Shown here in pieces: positions 1-4,556 of a stretch of 5,949 nucleotides of DNA. Every line of letters begins with the position of its first letter. Position 1 is the stretch's first letter. The notes beneath the pieces were generated by a model. It saw nothing but the letters and a program-made list of their open reading frames with translations, searched no databases and was not told where the DNA came from. A program made the position numbers and the translations under genes. The stretch lies in the NCBI GenBank assembly GCA_018267355.1, contig JAFDYP010000582.1, positions 1 to 5,949 of the forward strand, in the 5' to 3' direction. The stretch is from Bacteroidota bacterium (lineage in GTDB: Bacteria > Bacteroidota > Bacteroidia > Chitinophagales > LD1).

Positions 1-36
1 AAACAGAAGGAATAAGGATATAGATCTTCTCATCAT
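1..36 (-). CDS. Possible 5' end of a leftward gene with a signal-peptide-like N-terminus (partial)
   Basis: Read on the minus strand, two consecutive ATG codons (36-34 and 33-31) are followed by ten open codons to the window edge, giving MMRRSISLFLLF. Two arginines followed by a hydrophobic run is the typical start of a Sec signal peptide. The DNA to its right is AT-rich and looks intergenic, and a TATTTTCG box lies 22 bases upstream of the start, which fits a short leader. The product cannot be named from 12 residues. The competing reading is a plus-strand gene tail in frame 2, open from base 2 to a TAA at 101-103. That frame has low third-position GC and no start inside the window, so I prefer the leftward gene, but not strongly. 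Confidence 0.4.
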   Translation of the reverse strand, partial: MMRRSISLFLLF

Positions 37-58
37 ACTTCAGGTGGCTTATTGGCCG

Positions 59-66
59 CGAAAATA
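59..66 (-). promoter_or_regulatory. Candidate -7 box for the leftward edge gene
   Basis: The minus strand reads TATTTTCG, 7 of 8 matches to the Bacteroidota -7 consensus TAnnTTTG. A start of transcription a few bases downstream would give a leader of roughly 15-20 bases before the ATG at 36, similar to the leaders inferred for the two barrel genes in this window. No convincing -33 TTG element sits at the usual distance. Confidence 0.25.
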
Positions 67-72
67 TCTTTG
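65..72 (+). promoter_or_regulatory. Candidate -7 box (TATCTTTG) upstream of the glycosylase gene
   Basis: TATCTTTG matches the Bacteroidota -7 consensus TAnnTTTG exactly. It lies 98 bases upstream of the glycosylase ATG, so the leader would be about 90 bases, longer than elsewhere in the window. The box overlaps the left arm of a hairpin (69-85) and shares bases 65-66 with the opposite-strand box at 59-66, so it could serve a divergent promoter. The TTG at 52-54 is too close to be a standard -33 element. Confidence 0.35.
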
Positions 73-101
73 GCAAAAAGCCAAAACGTTTCCTAAACGT
101 T
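69..101. repeat. Two adjacent perfect inverted repeats (back-to-back hairpins)
   Basis: The first repeat pairs TTTGGC (69-74) with GCCAAA (80-85) around a five-A loop. The second pairs AACGTTT (85-91) with AAACGTT (95-101) around a CCT loop. The two share base 85, so they are contiguous. They could be leader RNA structure of the glycosylase transcript, an operator in a divergent promoter region, or a weak terminator for a gene ending to the left. There is no clear T-tract on either side. The repeats are plain in the sequence; the function is open. Confidence 0.45.
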
Positions 102-170
102 AAGCAATCATTAACACAGTAGATATGCACATTATATGGTCTCTCTACACACATTTATTAAACTTATGTT

Positions 171-818
171 ATGGAAGATTCATCTTTCTCATCCACAGAT
201 TTTCATACTATCTGTGATAAGCTGGCAGATCTCGATGACGATCTTGGCAAGATCATACATGAGCACGGTTACCCGCCGCTGTGGTCGCGGCAGCCGGGTT
301 TTGCTACGCTGGTACACATCATACTGGAGCAGCAGGTGTCTCTCGCATCGGCGCGTGCGGCACTGGATAAGCTGGTAAAACAGATCGGTACCGTGACTCC
401 GTCAAAACTCCTGGCGCTCACAGACGAAGAATTGAAAGATTGCTACTTCAGCCGTCAGAAAATAGTCTATACACGTGCCCTGGCTGCGCATGTGCTGGAG
501 GGCAGGCTGCGGCCAGATGCCTTTGACAGGCTATCCAATGAAGAGATCCGCCGCGAGCTGACTGCCGTGAAGGGAATAGGCCAATGGACCGTAGACGTAT
601 ACCTCATGATGGTACTACACCGCTGCGATCTTTTCCCTCTGGGAGATATAGCCCTCATTAATAGTACAAAGACCGTGAAGAACCTACCCGTCACCGCCAG
701 CCGCGAGGAGATAGCACTCATGGCCAATAACTGGCAACCTTACCGCACGGTGGCCGCTTTCCTGCTTTGGCATGCCTATATCATACGGCGGGGCATGAAG
801 GTCGCACCCTATCCGTGA
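171..818 (+). CDS. DNA-3-methyladenine glycosylase II family protein (AlkA-like, HhH-GPD)
   Basis: This 215-residue protein is a base-excision repair enzyme expected to cut alkylated bases such as 3-methyladenine from DNA, leaving an abasic site. The helix-hairpin-helix is at about residues 130-150, with the KGIG turn at 134-137 followed by QWT. Asp159, in the FPLGD motif, lies 22 residues after GIG. This is the spacing of the catalytic aspartate (D238) in Escherichia coli AlkA. EQQVS at 53-57 and WQPYRTVAAFLLW at 188-200 are further family hallmarks. It lacks the extra N-terminal domain of E. coli AlkA, as compact bacterial members do. The ATG at 171 is the first possible start, because an in-frame TAA lies at 159-161. 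No Shine-Dalgarno motif is visible. The next gene begins 54 bases on in the same direction. The family is certain; the exact substrate range is inferred. Confidence 0.93.
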   Translation: MEDSSFSSTDFHTICDKLADLDDDLGKIIHEHGYPPLWSRQPGFATLVHIILEQQVSLASARAALDKLVKQIGTVTPSKLLALTDEELKDCYFSRQKIVYTRALAAHVLEGRLRPDAFDRLSNEEIRRELTAVKGIGQWTVDVYLMMVLHRCDLFPLGDIALINSTKTVKNLPVTASREEIALMANNWQPYRTVAAFLLWHAYIIRRGMKVAPYP

Positions 819-843
819 TGCGGTTTATTCAGATAAAAACAGC

Positions 844-851
844 AACTTTAC
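844..851 (+). promoter_or_regulatory. Weak candidate -7 box ahead of the PorT-like gene
   Basis: AACTTTAC lies 21 bases before the ATG at 873. It is a poor match to TAnnTTTG on its own. It shares the CTTTA core and nearly the same distance to the start codon with the box ahead of the second barrel gene (TACTTTAG, 3342-3349). No -33 element is evident. Confidence 0.2.
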
Positions 852-872
852 ATAGCTAAATCAATCCTCTCT

Positions 873-1607
873 ATGAAGAAAATAGTACTGCTCATTACCA
901 TCGTTTCTATAGCTACGCACGCTTTCAGCATCAGTGACAAAGTGAAGTTGGGGCTATTTGCCGCTCCGGGTGCCTCATGGATGAAGCCGATGGGAAAAGA
1001 TATAGGCAAGGGGGTAGCAGGATACGGCATGACCTATGGCCTGAAGATAGAGTACTATTTCAAAGACCAGAACTATGCGCTATCTACCGGCCTGTATGGG
1101 GGCATGGATATGGGTGGCGTCAAAGGGCGTGATACTTTTACTGTGCTGTCCGGTGGCAAATCTGTGGTAGAGCGGTACAATACCAATTATATCATGCTCC
1201 CCTTATATCTGAAGCTGAAGACAAATGCGTTCAAGGACAAATACATCCTCTTTGGCGAGCTGGGTGGCTCTTTTGTCTTTAATGTATCAGCGCGAGCCAA
1301 CTACAGTGATGGTATCAATCAGGCAGGTACAGTGCCACCCTCGGTAGTCTCCATATCAAAGGAGAATGTACTGCAAAATGGCAATGAAGTACAGAAGCTG
1401 ATCCCGGACTTCCGGTACCAGGTGTTTGATTTCCGCCTGAGCGTAGGTGGTGGTTTGGAGTATGTGATCAATGACAAGACATCTGTCTTCTTTGCCCTGC
1501 ACTATCACAATGGCTTTGTAAACCAGATAAGAGATACCTCCGTGAATCCAAAGAAAGATGCCATAGTAGTGCGCAATGTGCTCCTGAGCATTGGCGCAAT
1601 GTTTTAA
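873..1607 (+). CDS. PorT-family outer membrane beta-barrel protein
   Basis: This is a 244-residue exported protein. Residues 1-19 form a signal peptide: MKK, a hydrophobic core (IVLLITIVSIA) and an AFS cleavage site before Ile20. There is no lipobox cysteine. The mature part alternates polar and hydrophobic or aromatic residues in short strands separated by glycine-rich turns, as in small outer-membrane barrels. The stretch YNTNYIMLPLYLKLK (102-116) resembles the conserved strand of PorT-like barrels, where a Leu-Pro-Leu/Ile segment is typical. The chain ends in GAMF, a terminal phenylalanine that suits recognition by BamA. The family includes PorT of type IX secretion, but most members have no assigned function and nothing here marks this one as secretion machinery. 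nadE starts 9 bases after the stop, suggesting co-transcription. The ATG at 873 is chosen because it opens the signal peptide directly. Confidence 0.85.
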   Translation: MKKIVLLITIVSIATHAFSISDKVKLGLFAAPGASWMKPMGKDIGKGVAGYGMTYGLKIEYYFKDQNYALSTGLYGGMDMGGVKGRDTFTVLSGGKSVVERYNTNYIMLPLYLKLKTNAFKDKYILFGELGGSFVFNVSARANYSDGINQAGTVPPSVVSISKENVLQNGNEVQKLIPDFRYQVFDFRLSVGGGLEYVINDKTSVFFALHYHNGFVNQIRDTSVNPKKDAIVVRNVLLSIGAMF

Positions 1608-1616
1608 TGACAATAT

Positions 1617-3248
1617 ATGAAAGTAGGACTCGCCCAGCTCAATATCCATGTGGGCAATTTCCGGGCTAATACAGATAAAATAATAGCCGCTATCCAGGCT
1701 GCAGAGGCGCAGGGTGCTGATCTGGTGGTATTCAGCGAGCTCAGCGTTTGCGGCTACCCGTCTCGTGATTTTCTCGAGTTTGACGACTATATCTCCAAAT
1801 GCATCGAAGCAGTAAACGAGATCGCACAGCATACTATGAATGTAGCAGCAGTAGTCGGCGCACCGGCGCGCAACCCACGCCCGGAGGGCAAGGATCTTTT
1901 CAATGCGGCTTACTTTCTCTATCAGGGCAAGGTGCAAAAGGTGATCCACAAGACACTGCTTCCTACATATGACATCTTTGATGAGTATCGCTATTTCGAG
2001 CCAAATACAGTTTTTGAATTAGTAGAATTTAAGGACCGCAAGCTGGCTATCACCATCTGTGAGGATATATGGAATGTGGGTAATGAAAACCCGCTGTACG
2101 TAGCCTGCCCGATGGATGAACTGATCAAGCTACAGCCCGACCTGATGATCAATCTTTCTGCGTCTCCTTTCAGCTACAGGCAGTATCACGAGCGTATGAG
2201 CGTAGTACGTGCCAACTGTGACCGCTACCAGCTACCTATGGTATATGTCAATCAGGTGGGTGCGCAGACGGAGCTGATATTCGACGGAGGCTCAGTAGTC
2301 GTAGGCGCGGGTGGCACACTTGCAGCGCAGTTGCCATTCTTTAGTGAAGAACTGCGAGTGGTAGATCTAGATGATATCAGAGAGCCAGCGCCCTTTGACC
2401 TGCCGGCACCTGTATCGCTGATATATGATGCACTGGTTCTGGGCATACGTGATTACTTTGCCAAGCTCGGCTTCAAAAAGGCTATCCTCGGCCTCAGCGG
2501 GGGTATTGATTCTGCCCTGGTCCTGTGCCTCGCTGCAGCAGCGCTGGGCCGCGATAATGTCCTCTCTGTACTGTTACCTTCTGCCTACTCCAGCGGGCAC
2601 TCAGTAGATGACTCACTGGCGTTGGTCAGAAATCTCGGTTCGCCACATGAGATCATCCCTATAGAGGAACCCTTTCAGTCCTATCTCAAAACGCTGCATC
2701 CGTTTTTCAAGGATCTGCCCGCCAATGTGGCCGAAGAGAACCTTCAGGCGCGGGTACGAGGCACACTGCTCATGGCCATGAGCAATAAATTTGGCTATAT
2801 CCTGCTCAATACGACTAATAAGAGCGAAGCTGCTGTAGGTTACGGTACGCTCTATGGTGATATGTGCGGTGGCCTGGCAGTACTCGGCGATGTGTATAAA
2901 ACACAGGTGTACGAACTGGCTCACTATGTCAATCGGAACGGTGAAGTGATCCCGGAAAACATCATCACCAAGGCGCCTAGCGCGGAGCTGCGGCCGGGTC
3001 AGAAAGACTCTGACTCCCTGCCCGAGTACGACTTACTGGACAAGGTGCTGTATCAGTATATCGAACTGCGTCAAGGGCCTAAAGAATTAATAGTCCAGGG
3101 CTTTGAAAAAACGCTGGTAGACCGCATACTGCGTATGGTCAATATGAATGAATGGAAGCGCTACCAGGCACCACCTATCCTCCGCGTATCACCCAAGGCC
3201 TTTGGGATGGGGCGCCGTATGCCGATCGAAGGGCGGTATCTGGGCTAA
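1617..3248 (+). CDS. nadE: Glutamine-dependent NAD+ synthetase
   Basis: NadE catalyses the last step of NAD+ synthesis in the cytoplasm: deamido-NAD+, ATP and glutamine give NAD+ (EC 6.3.5.1). The 543 residues form two domains. Residues 1 to about 260 are a nitrilase-fold glutaminase with the triad Glu41 (FSEL), Lys112 (HKTLLPTYD) and Cys148 (TICEDIW). Residues from about 265 to the end are the synthetase, with the ATP-binding loop SGGIDS at 294-299, ENLQARVRG at 374-382, GYGTLYGDMCGG at 408-419 and AELRPGQKDSDSLPEYD at 456-472. All expected catalytic residues are present. The length fits the shorter two-domain bacterial form rather than the longer mycobacterial type. The ATG lies 9 bases after the PorT-like gene stop with no Shine-Dalgarno motif, so translation may be coupled. 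A strong hairpin begins 4 bases after the stop codon. No ammonia-dependent alternative is needed, since the glutaminase domain is intact. Confidence 0.97.
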   Translation: MKVGLAQLNIHVGNFRANTDKIIAAIQAAEAQGADLVVFSELSVCGYPSRDFLEFDDYISKCIEAVNEIAQHTMNVAAVVGAPARNPRPEGKDLFNAAYFLYQGKVQKVIHKTLLPTYDIFDEYRYFEPNTVFELVEFKDRKLAITICEDIWNVGNENPLYVACPMDELIKLQPDLMINLSASPFSYRQYHERMSVVRANCDRYQLPMVYVNQVGAQTELIFDGGSVVVGAGGTLAAQLPFFSEELRVVDLDDIREPAPFDLPAPVSLIYDALVLGIRDYFAKLGFKKAILGLSGGIDSALVLCLAAAALGRDNVLSVLLPSAYSSGHSVDDSLALVRNLGSPHEIIPIEEPFQSYLKTLHPFFKDLPANVAEENLQARVRGTLLMAMSNKFGYILLNTTNKSEAAVGYGTLYGDMCGGLAVLGDVYKTQVYELAHYVNRNGEVIPENIITKAPSAELRPGQKDSDSLPEYDLLDKVLYQYIELRQGPKELIVQGFEKTLVDRILRMVNMNEWKRYQAPPILRVSPKAFGMGRRMPIEGRYLG

Positions 3249-3251
3249 GCC

Positions 3252-3270
3252 ACTGCACCGGCGGTGCAGT
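3252..3270 (+). terminator. Hairpin just after nadE, probable terminator or 3' stabiliser
   Basis: ACTGCACC (3252-3259) and GGTGCAGT (3263-3270) form a perfect 8-bp, GC-rich stem with a GGC loop. The stem starts 4 bases after the nadE stop. What follows is TAAAATAAC rather than a T-run, so it is not a textbook intrinsic terminator. A second hairpin with a T-tract lies about 45 bases further on and may do the actual termination. Confidence 0.55.
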
Positions 3271-3275
3271 TAAAA

Positions 3276-3343
3276 TAACACAATCTATTGCCCGCTTTAG
3301 CGTTACACCCGGTGCCTGTCAGGCATTTTCGTTAATTGTGTTA
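3276..3343. repeat. Spaced 9-bp perfect inverted repeat TAACACAAT / ATTGTGTTA
   Basis: TAACACAAT (3276-3284) is the exact reverse complement of ATTGTGTTA (3335-3343), with 50 bases between the arms. The right arm overlaps the first two bases of the candidate -7 box at 3342-3349. The arms could be paired operator half-sites or the base of a long RNA stem enclosing the hairpin at 3313-3325. The repeat is observed; the role is inferred. Confidence 0.45.
3311..3329 (+). terminator. Short hairpin followed by TTTT, candidate terminator
   Basis: TGCCT (3313-3317) pairs with AGGCA (3321-3325) around GTC, and two G-T pairs can extend the stem to 3311 and 3327. TTTT (3326-3329) follows at once, then CGTTAATT. 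This resembles a small intrinsic terminator for the nadE transcript, although the stem is short. Confidence 0.4.
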
Positions 3344-3349
3344 CTTTAG
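3342..3349 (+). promoter_or_regulatory. Candidate -7 box (TACTTTAG) for the second barrel gene
   Basis: TACTTTAG matches 7 of 8 positions of TAnnTTTG, with A for the last T. It ends 23 bases before the ATG at 3373, so the leader would be about 15-18 bases. The core plus flank, CTTTAGCG, also occurs at 3295-3302, and both copies are soon followed by CACCC. The right arm of the 9-bp inverted repeat overlaps the box. I see no clear -33 element. Confidence 0.35.
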
Positions 3350-3372
3350 CGCACCCAAAAAACTGTAGTTTG

Positions 3373-4095
3373 ATGAAGAAAGTACTATTGGTCCTCCTTA
3401 TGGTCATCTCTGTAGCTGCCGCCTGGGCTCAGACGGACTCCACGGGCAATAACAAACCTGCCAAACGGGTAAAGAAGCCATATGTGATGAACGTACCAAA
3501 GGATCGCCTGGTACTGGATCTCAACGCTACTAACTGGATACATAAAAGTGAAAACGGGATGAAGACCCAGTTTTACTCTCGTGGGCTCAACCTCTATGGC
3601 ATGTATGATATTCAGATCAAGAAGAGCCGCGTCAGTTTTGCGATAGGAGCGGGTATCAGCTGGGTCAATATCTACACCAACTCCCGCCTGACCGACTCAG
3701 CGGCCAGCGGGGCGCGGTTCCATCCCTATCCTGTGGCCAACTATCATGACTCTATCAAGATCAACAAGCTGACAGAGACCTGGATAGATGTACCACTGGA
3801 GCTCCGTATCCGTACCAATAGGGATAAACTGGACCAGGTCTGGAAATTTAATGTGGGTTTCAAGTTTGGTGTAAAAGTGGATGCTTATACCAAGATCGTA
3901 TTCAAGAATCCTCATTATAACATCAAGGAAAAACCGTATGGAGACTTCAACCTCTTCCGTATGGGTCCTACCCTGCGCATAGGGTACAGTAGTTTCAATA
4001 TCACGGGATACTACGGCCTGCTGAATGTGTTTAAACAAGGCCGCGGCCCTTCGGCCAACGAGTGGTCTCTTGGTATCTCTTTCAACGGACTATAG
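3373..4095 (+). CDS. Outer membrane beta-barrel protein of unknown function
   Basis: This is a 240-residue exported protein. Residues 1-19 are a clear signal peptide (MKKVLLVLLMVISVAAAWA) with an AWA cleavage site before Gln20. A short, lysine-rich, probably unstructured segment follows (about 21-43). From RLVLDLNATNW (45-55) onward there are repeated short amphipathic strands, for example GLNLYGMYDIQ, RVSFAIGAGISWVNIY, TWIDVPLELRIRT and FNVGFKFGVKV. WIDVPLELRI (137-146) resembles the conserved strand of PorT-like barrels, so it is probably a distant relative of the gene at 873. The chain ends GISFNGL, without a terminal aromatic. A TTG at 3370 could extend it by one residue, but the ATG at 3373 directly opens the signal peptide and is preferred. 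It has its own promoter-like box and a hairpin 4 bases after its stop, so it is likely a single-gene unit. Confidence 0.8.
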   Translation: MKKVLLVLLMVISVAAAWAQTDSTGNNKPAKRVKKPYVMNVPKDRLVLDLNATNWIHKSENGMKTQFYSRGLNLYGMYDIQIKKSRVSFAIGAGISWVNIYTNSRLTDSAASGARFHPYPVANYHDSIKINKLTETWIDVPLELRIRTNRDKLDQVWKFNVGFKFGVKVDAYTKIVFKNPHYNIKEKPYGDFNLFRMGPTLRIGYSSFNITGYYGLLNVFKQGRGPSANEWSLGISFNGL

Positions 4096-4099
4096 TAGC

Positions 4100-4122
4100 T
4101 GCGGTGCAATATGCCTGCCGCA
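4100..4122 (+). terminator. Imperfect hairpin after the second barrel gene
   Basis: TGCGG (4100-4104) pairs with CCGCA (4118-4122). An inner GCA/TGC stem (4106-4108 with 4112-4114) closes an ATA loop, leaving an internal asymmetry of T opposite CTG. The hairpin begins 4 bases after the barrel stop codon and is followed by a pyrimidine-rich stretch, CATTTCGTCTATCTT. It probably marks the 3' end of that transcript. The upstream candidate ATG of yidD (4111) lies in its loop. Confidence 0.45.
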
Positions 4123-4131
4123 CATTTCGTC

Positions 4132-4139
4132 TATCTTAG
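4132..4139 (+). promoter_or_regulatory. Candidate -7 box (TATCTTAG) at the yidD start
   Basis: TATCTTAG matches TAnnTTTG at 7 of 8 positions, with the same T-to-A change as the box at 3342-3349. It ends only 4 bases before the ATG at 4144, so transcription would begin at or within that start codon. Either the yidD message is essentially leaderless, or the box is fortuitous. Confidence 0.25.
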
Positions 4140-4143
4140 CAGT

Positions 4144-4377
4144 ATGCTCTCCGCTATAGGCAGATTTTTTTCGCAGATACTGGTATATCTGATCAGGGGC
4201 TATCAGCTGCTCATATCTCCGCACCTGCCCCGCAGCTGCCGCTACACGCCTACCTGCAGCCAGTACGGCATCCAGGCCCTGCAAAAGCACGGCCCTATCA
4301 AAGGTAGCTACCTGACCATCAAGCGTATCCTATCCTGCCATCCATGGGGTGGGCATGGATATGATCCCGTGCCCTGA
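4144..4377 (+). CDS. yidD: Membrane protein insertion efficiency factor YidD
   Basis: YidD is a small, inner-membrane-associated protein that helps the YidC/Sec machinery insert membrane proteins. The 77 residues show the full family pattern. An amphipathic N-terminal helix leads into [11 protein letters not shown] (16-26). [11 protein letters not shown] (32-42), HGPIKG (49-54) and the C-terminal [17 protein letters not shown] (61-77) follow, with Cys32, Cys38 and Cys65 in their usual places. The ATG at 4144 is chosen over the in-frame ATG at 4111. The extra 11 residues ([11 protein letters not shown]) are not family-like, the earlier ATG lies in a hairpin loop, and a promoter-like box lies between the two. 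The gene stands alone, away from the rnpA-yidC cluster it joins in many bacteria. It faces bamA tail to tail. Confidence 0.95.
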   Translation: MLSAIGRFFSQILVYLIRGYQLLISPHLPRSCRYTPTCSQYGIQALQKHGPIKGSYLTIKRILSCHPWGGHGYDPVP

Positions 4378-4534
4378 TACCGCGATCCGGATATCCACTC
4401 TCATTTCAGACAAATAACTGGTCATGCGCAAGGGTCATGCCGACTGACAGTCATCTGCAGATAGTGCAAAACTGGTTAGCTACTATACCGGGAAACGGAA
4501 ACCCGCGTCCCGGTTCTGATCCTATTGACTCGGT
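4378..4534. other. Convergent intergenic region between yidD and bamA
   Basis: This 157-base gap holds several small symmetric motifs and no gene I can support. There is a direct repeat GGTCATGC at 4420-4427 and 4433-4440. GACTG and CAGTC flank a single A at 4442-4452. Short palindromes occur at 4385-4392 (ATCCGGAT), 4389-4396 (GGATATCC) and 4453-4462 (ATCTGCAGAT). Two hairpins lie at its right end. No T-tract terminator for yidD is visible. Confidence 0.5.
4487..4514 (-). terminator. Hairpin downstream of bamA, possible terminator
   Basis: ACCGGGA (4487-4493) and TCCCGGT (4508-4514) form a perfect 7-bp, GC-rich stem with a 14-base loop. It lies about 20 bases beyond the bamA stop codon, in the tail-to-tail gap. 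No T-run follows on either strand, so it may end transcripts from either side weakly or depend on Rho. I assign it to bamA because it is nearer to that gene. Confidence 0.35.
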
Positions 4535-4556
4535 CTACTCCGGTTCCTGACCGAGT
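4528..4556 (-). terminator. Hairpin enclosing the bamA stop codon
   Basis: ACTCGGT (4528-4534) pairs with ACCGAGT (4550-4556) around a 15-base loop that contains the last bamA codons and the TAG stop (4537-4535). Together with the hairpin at 4487-4514 it gives two stems in tandem at the 3' end of the bamA message. There is no T-tract, so a role in 3' protection is as likely as termination. Confidence 0.35.

Noticed and set aside
2..103. Plus-strand frame 2 as the tail of an upstream gene (33 open codons, ending in TAA)
   Set aside because: There is no family signal, third-position GC is lower than in the real genes, and it conflicts with a signal-peptide-like start on the opposite strand. 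It cannot be fully excluded without sequence to the left.
1356..1949. A 197-codon open frame on the minus strand spanning the end of the PorT-like gene and the start of nadE
   Set aside because: It lies antisense to two well-supported genes, including the nadE glutaminase domain. Its translation shows no recognisable domain and is explained by codon bias on the opposite strand.
3152..3349. A 65-codon plus-strand frame across the nadE end and the following gap
   Set aside because: Most of it overlaps nadE in another frame and its translation has no protein-like features. The gap part is better explained by hairpins and promoter elements.
4111..4143. An 11-residue N-terminal extension of YidD from the ATG at 4111
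   Set aside because: The extra residues do not resemble the family, and the start codon lies within the loop of the preceding gene's hairpin.
4378..4534. Direct repeat GGTCATGC and short palindromes as a possible attachment site or origin element
   Set aside because: The motifs are only 8-11 bases long, there is no integrase or replication gene nearby, and the flanking genes are intact housekeeping genes.
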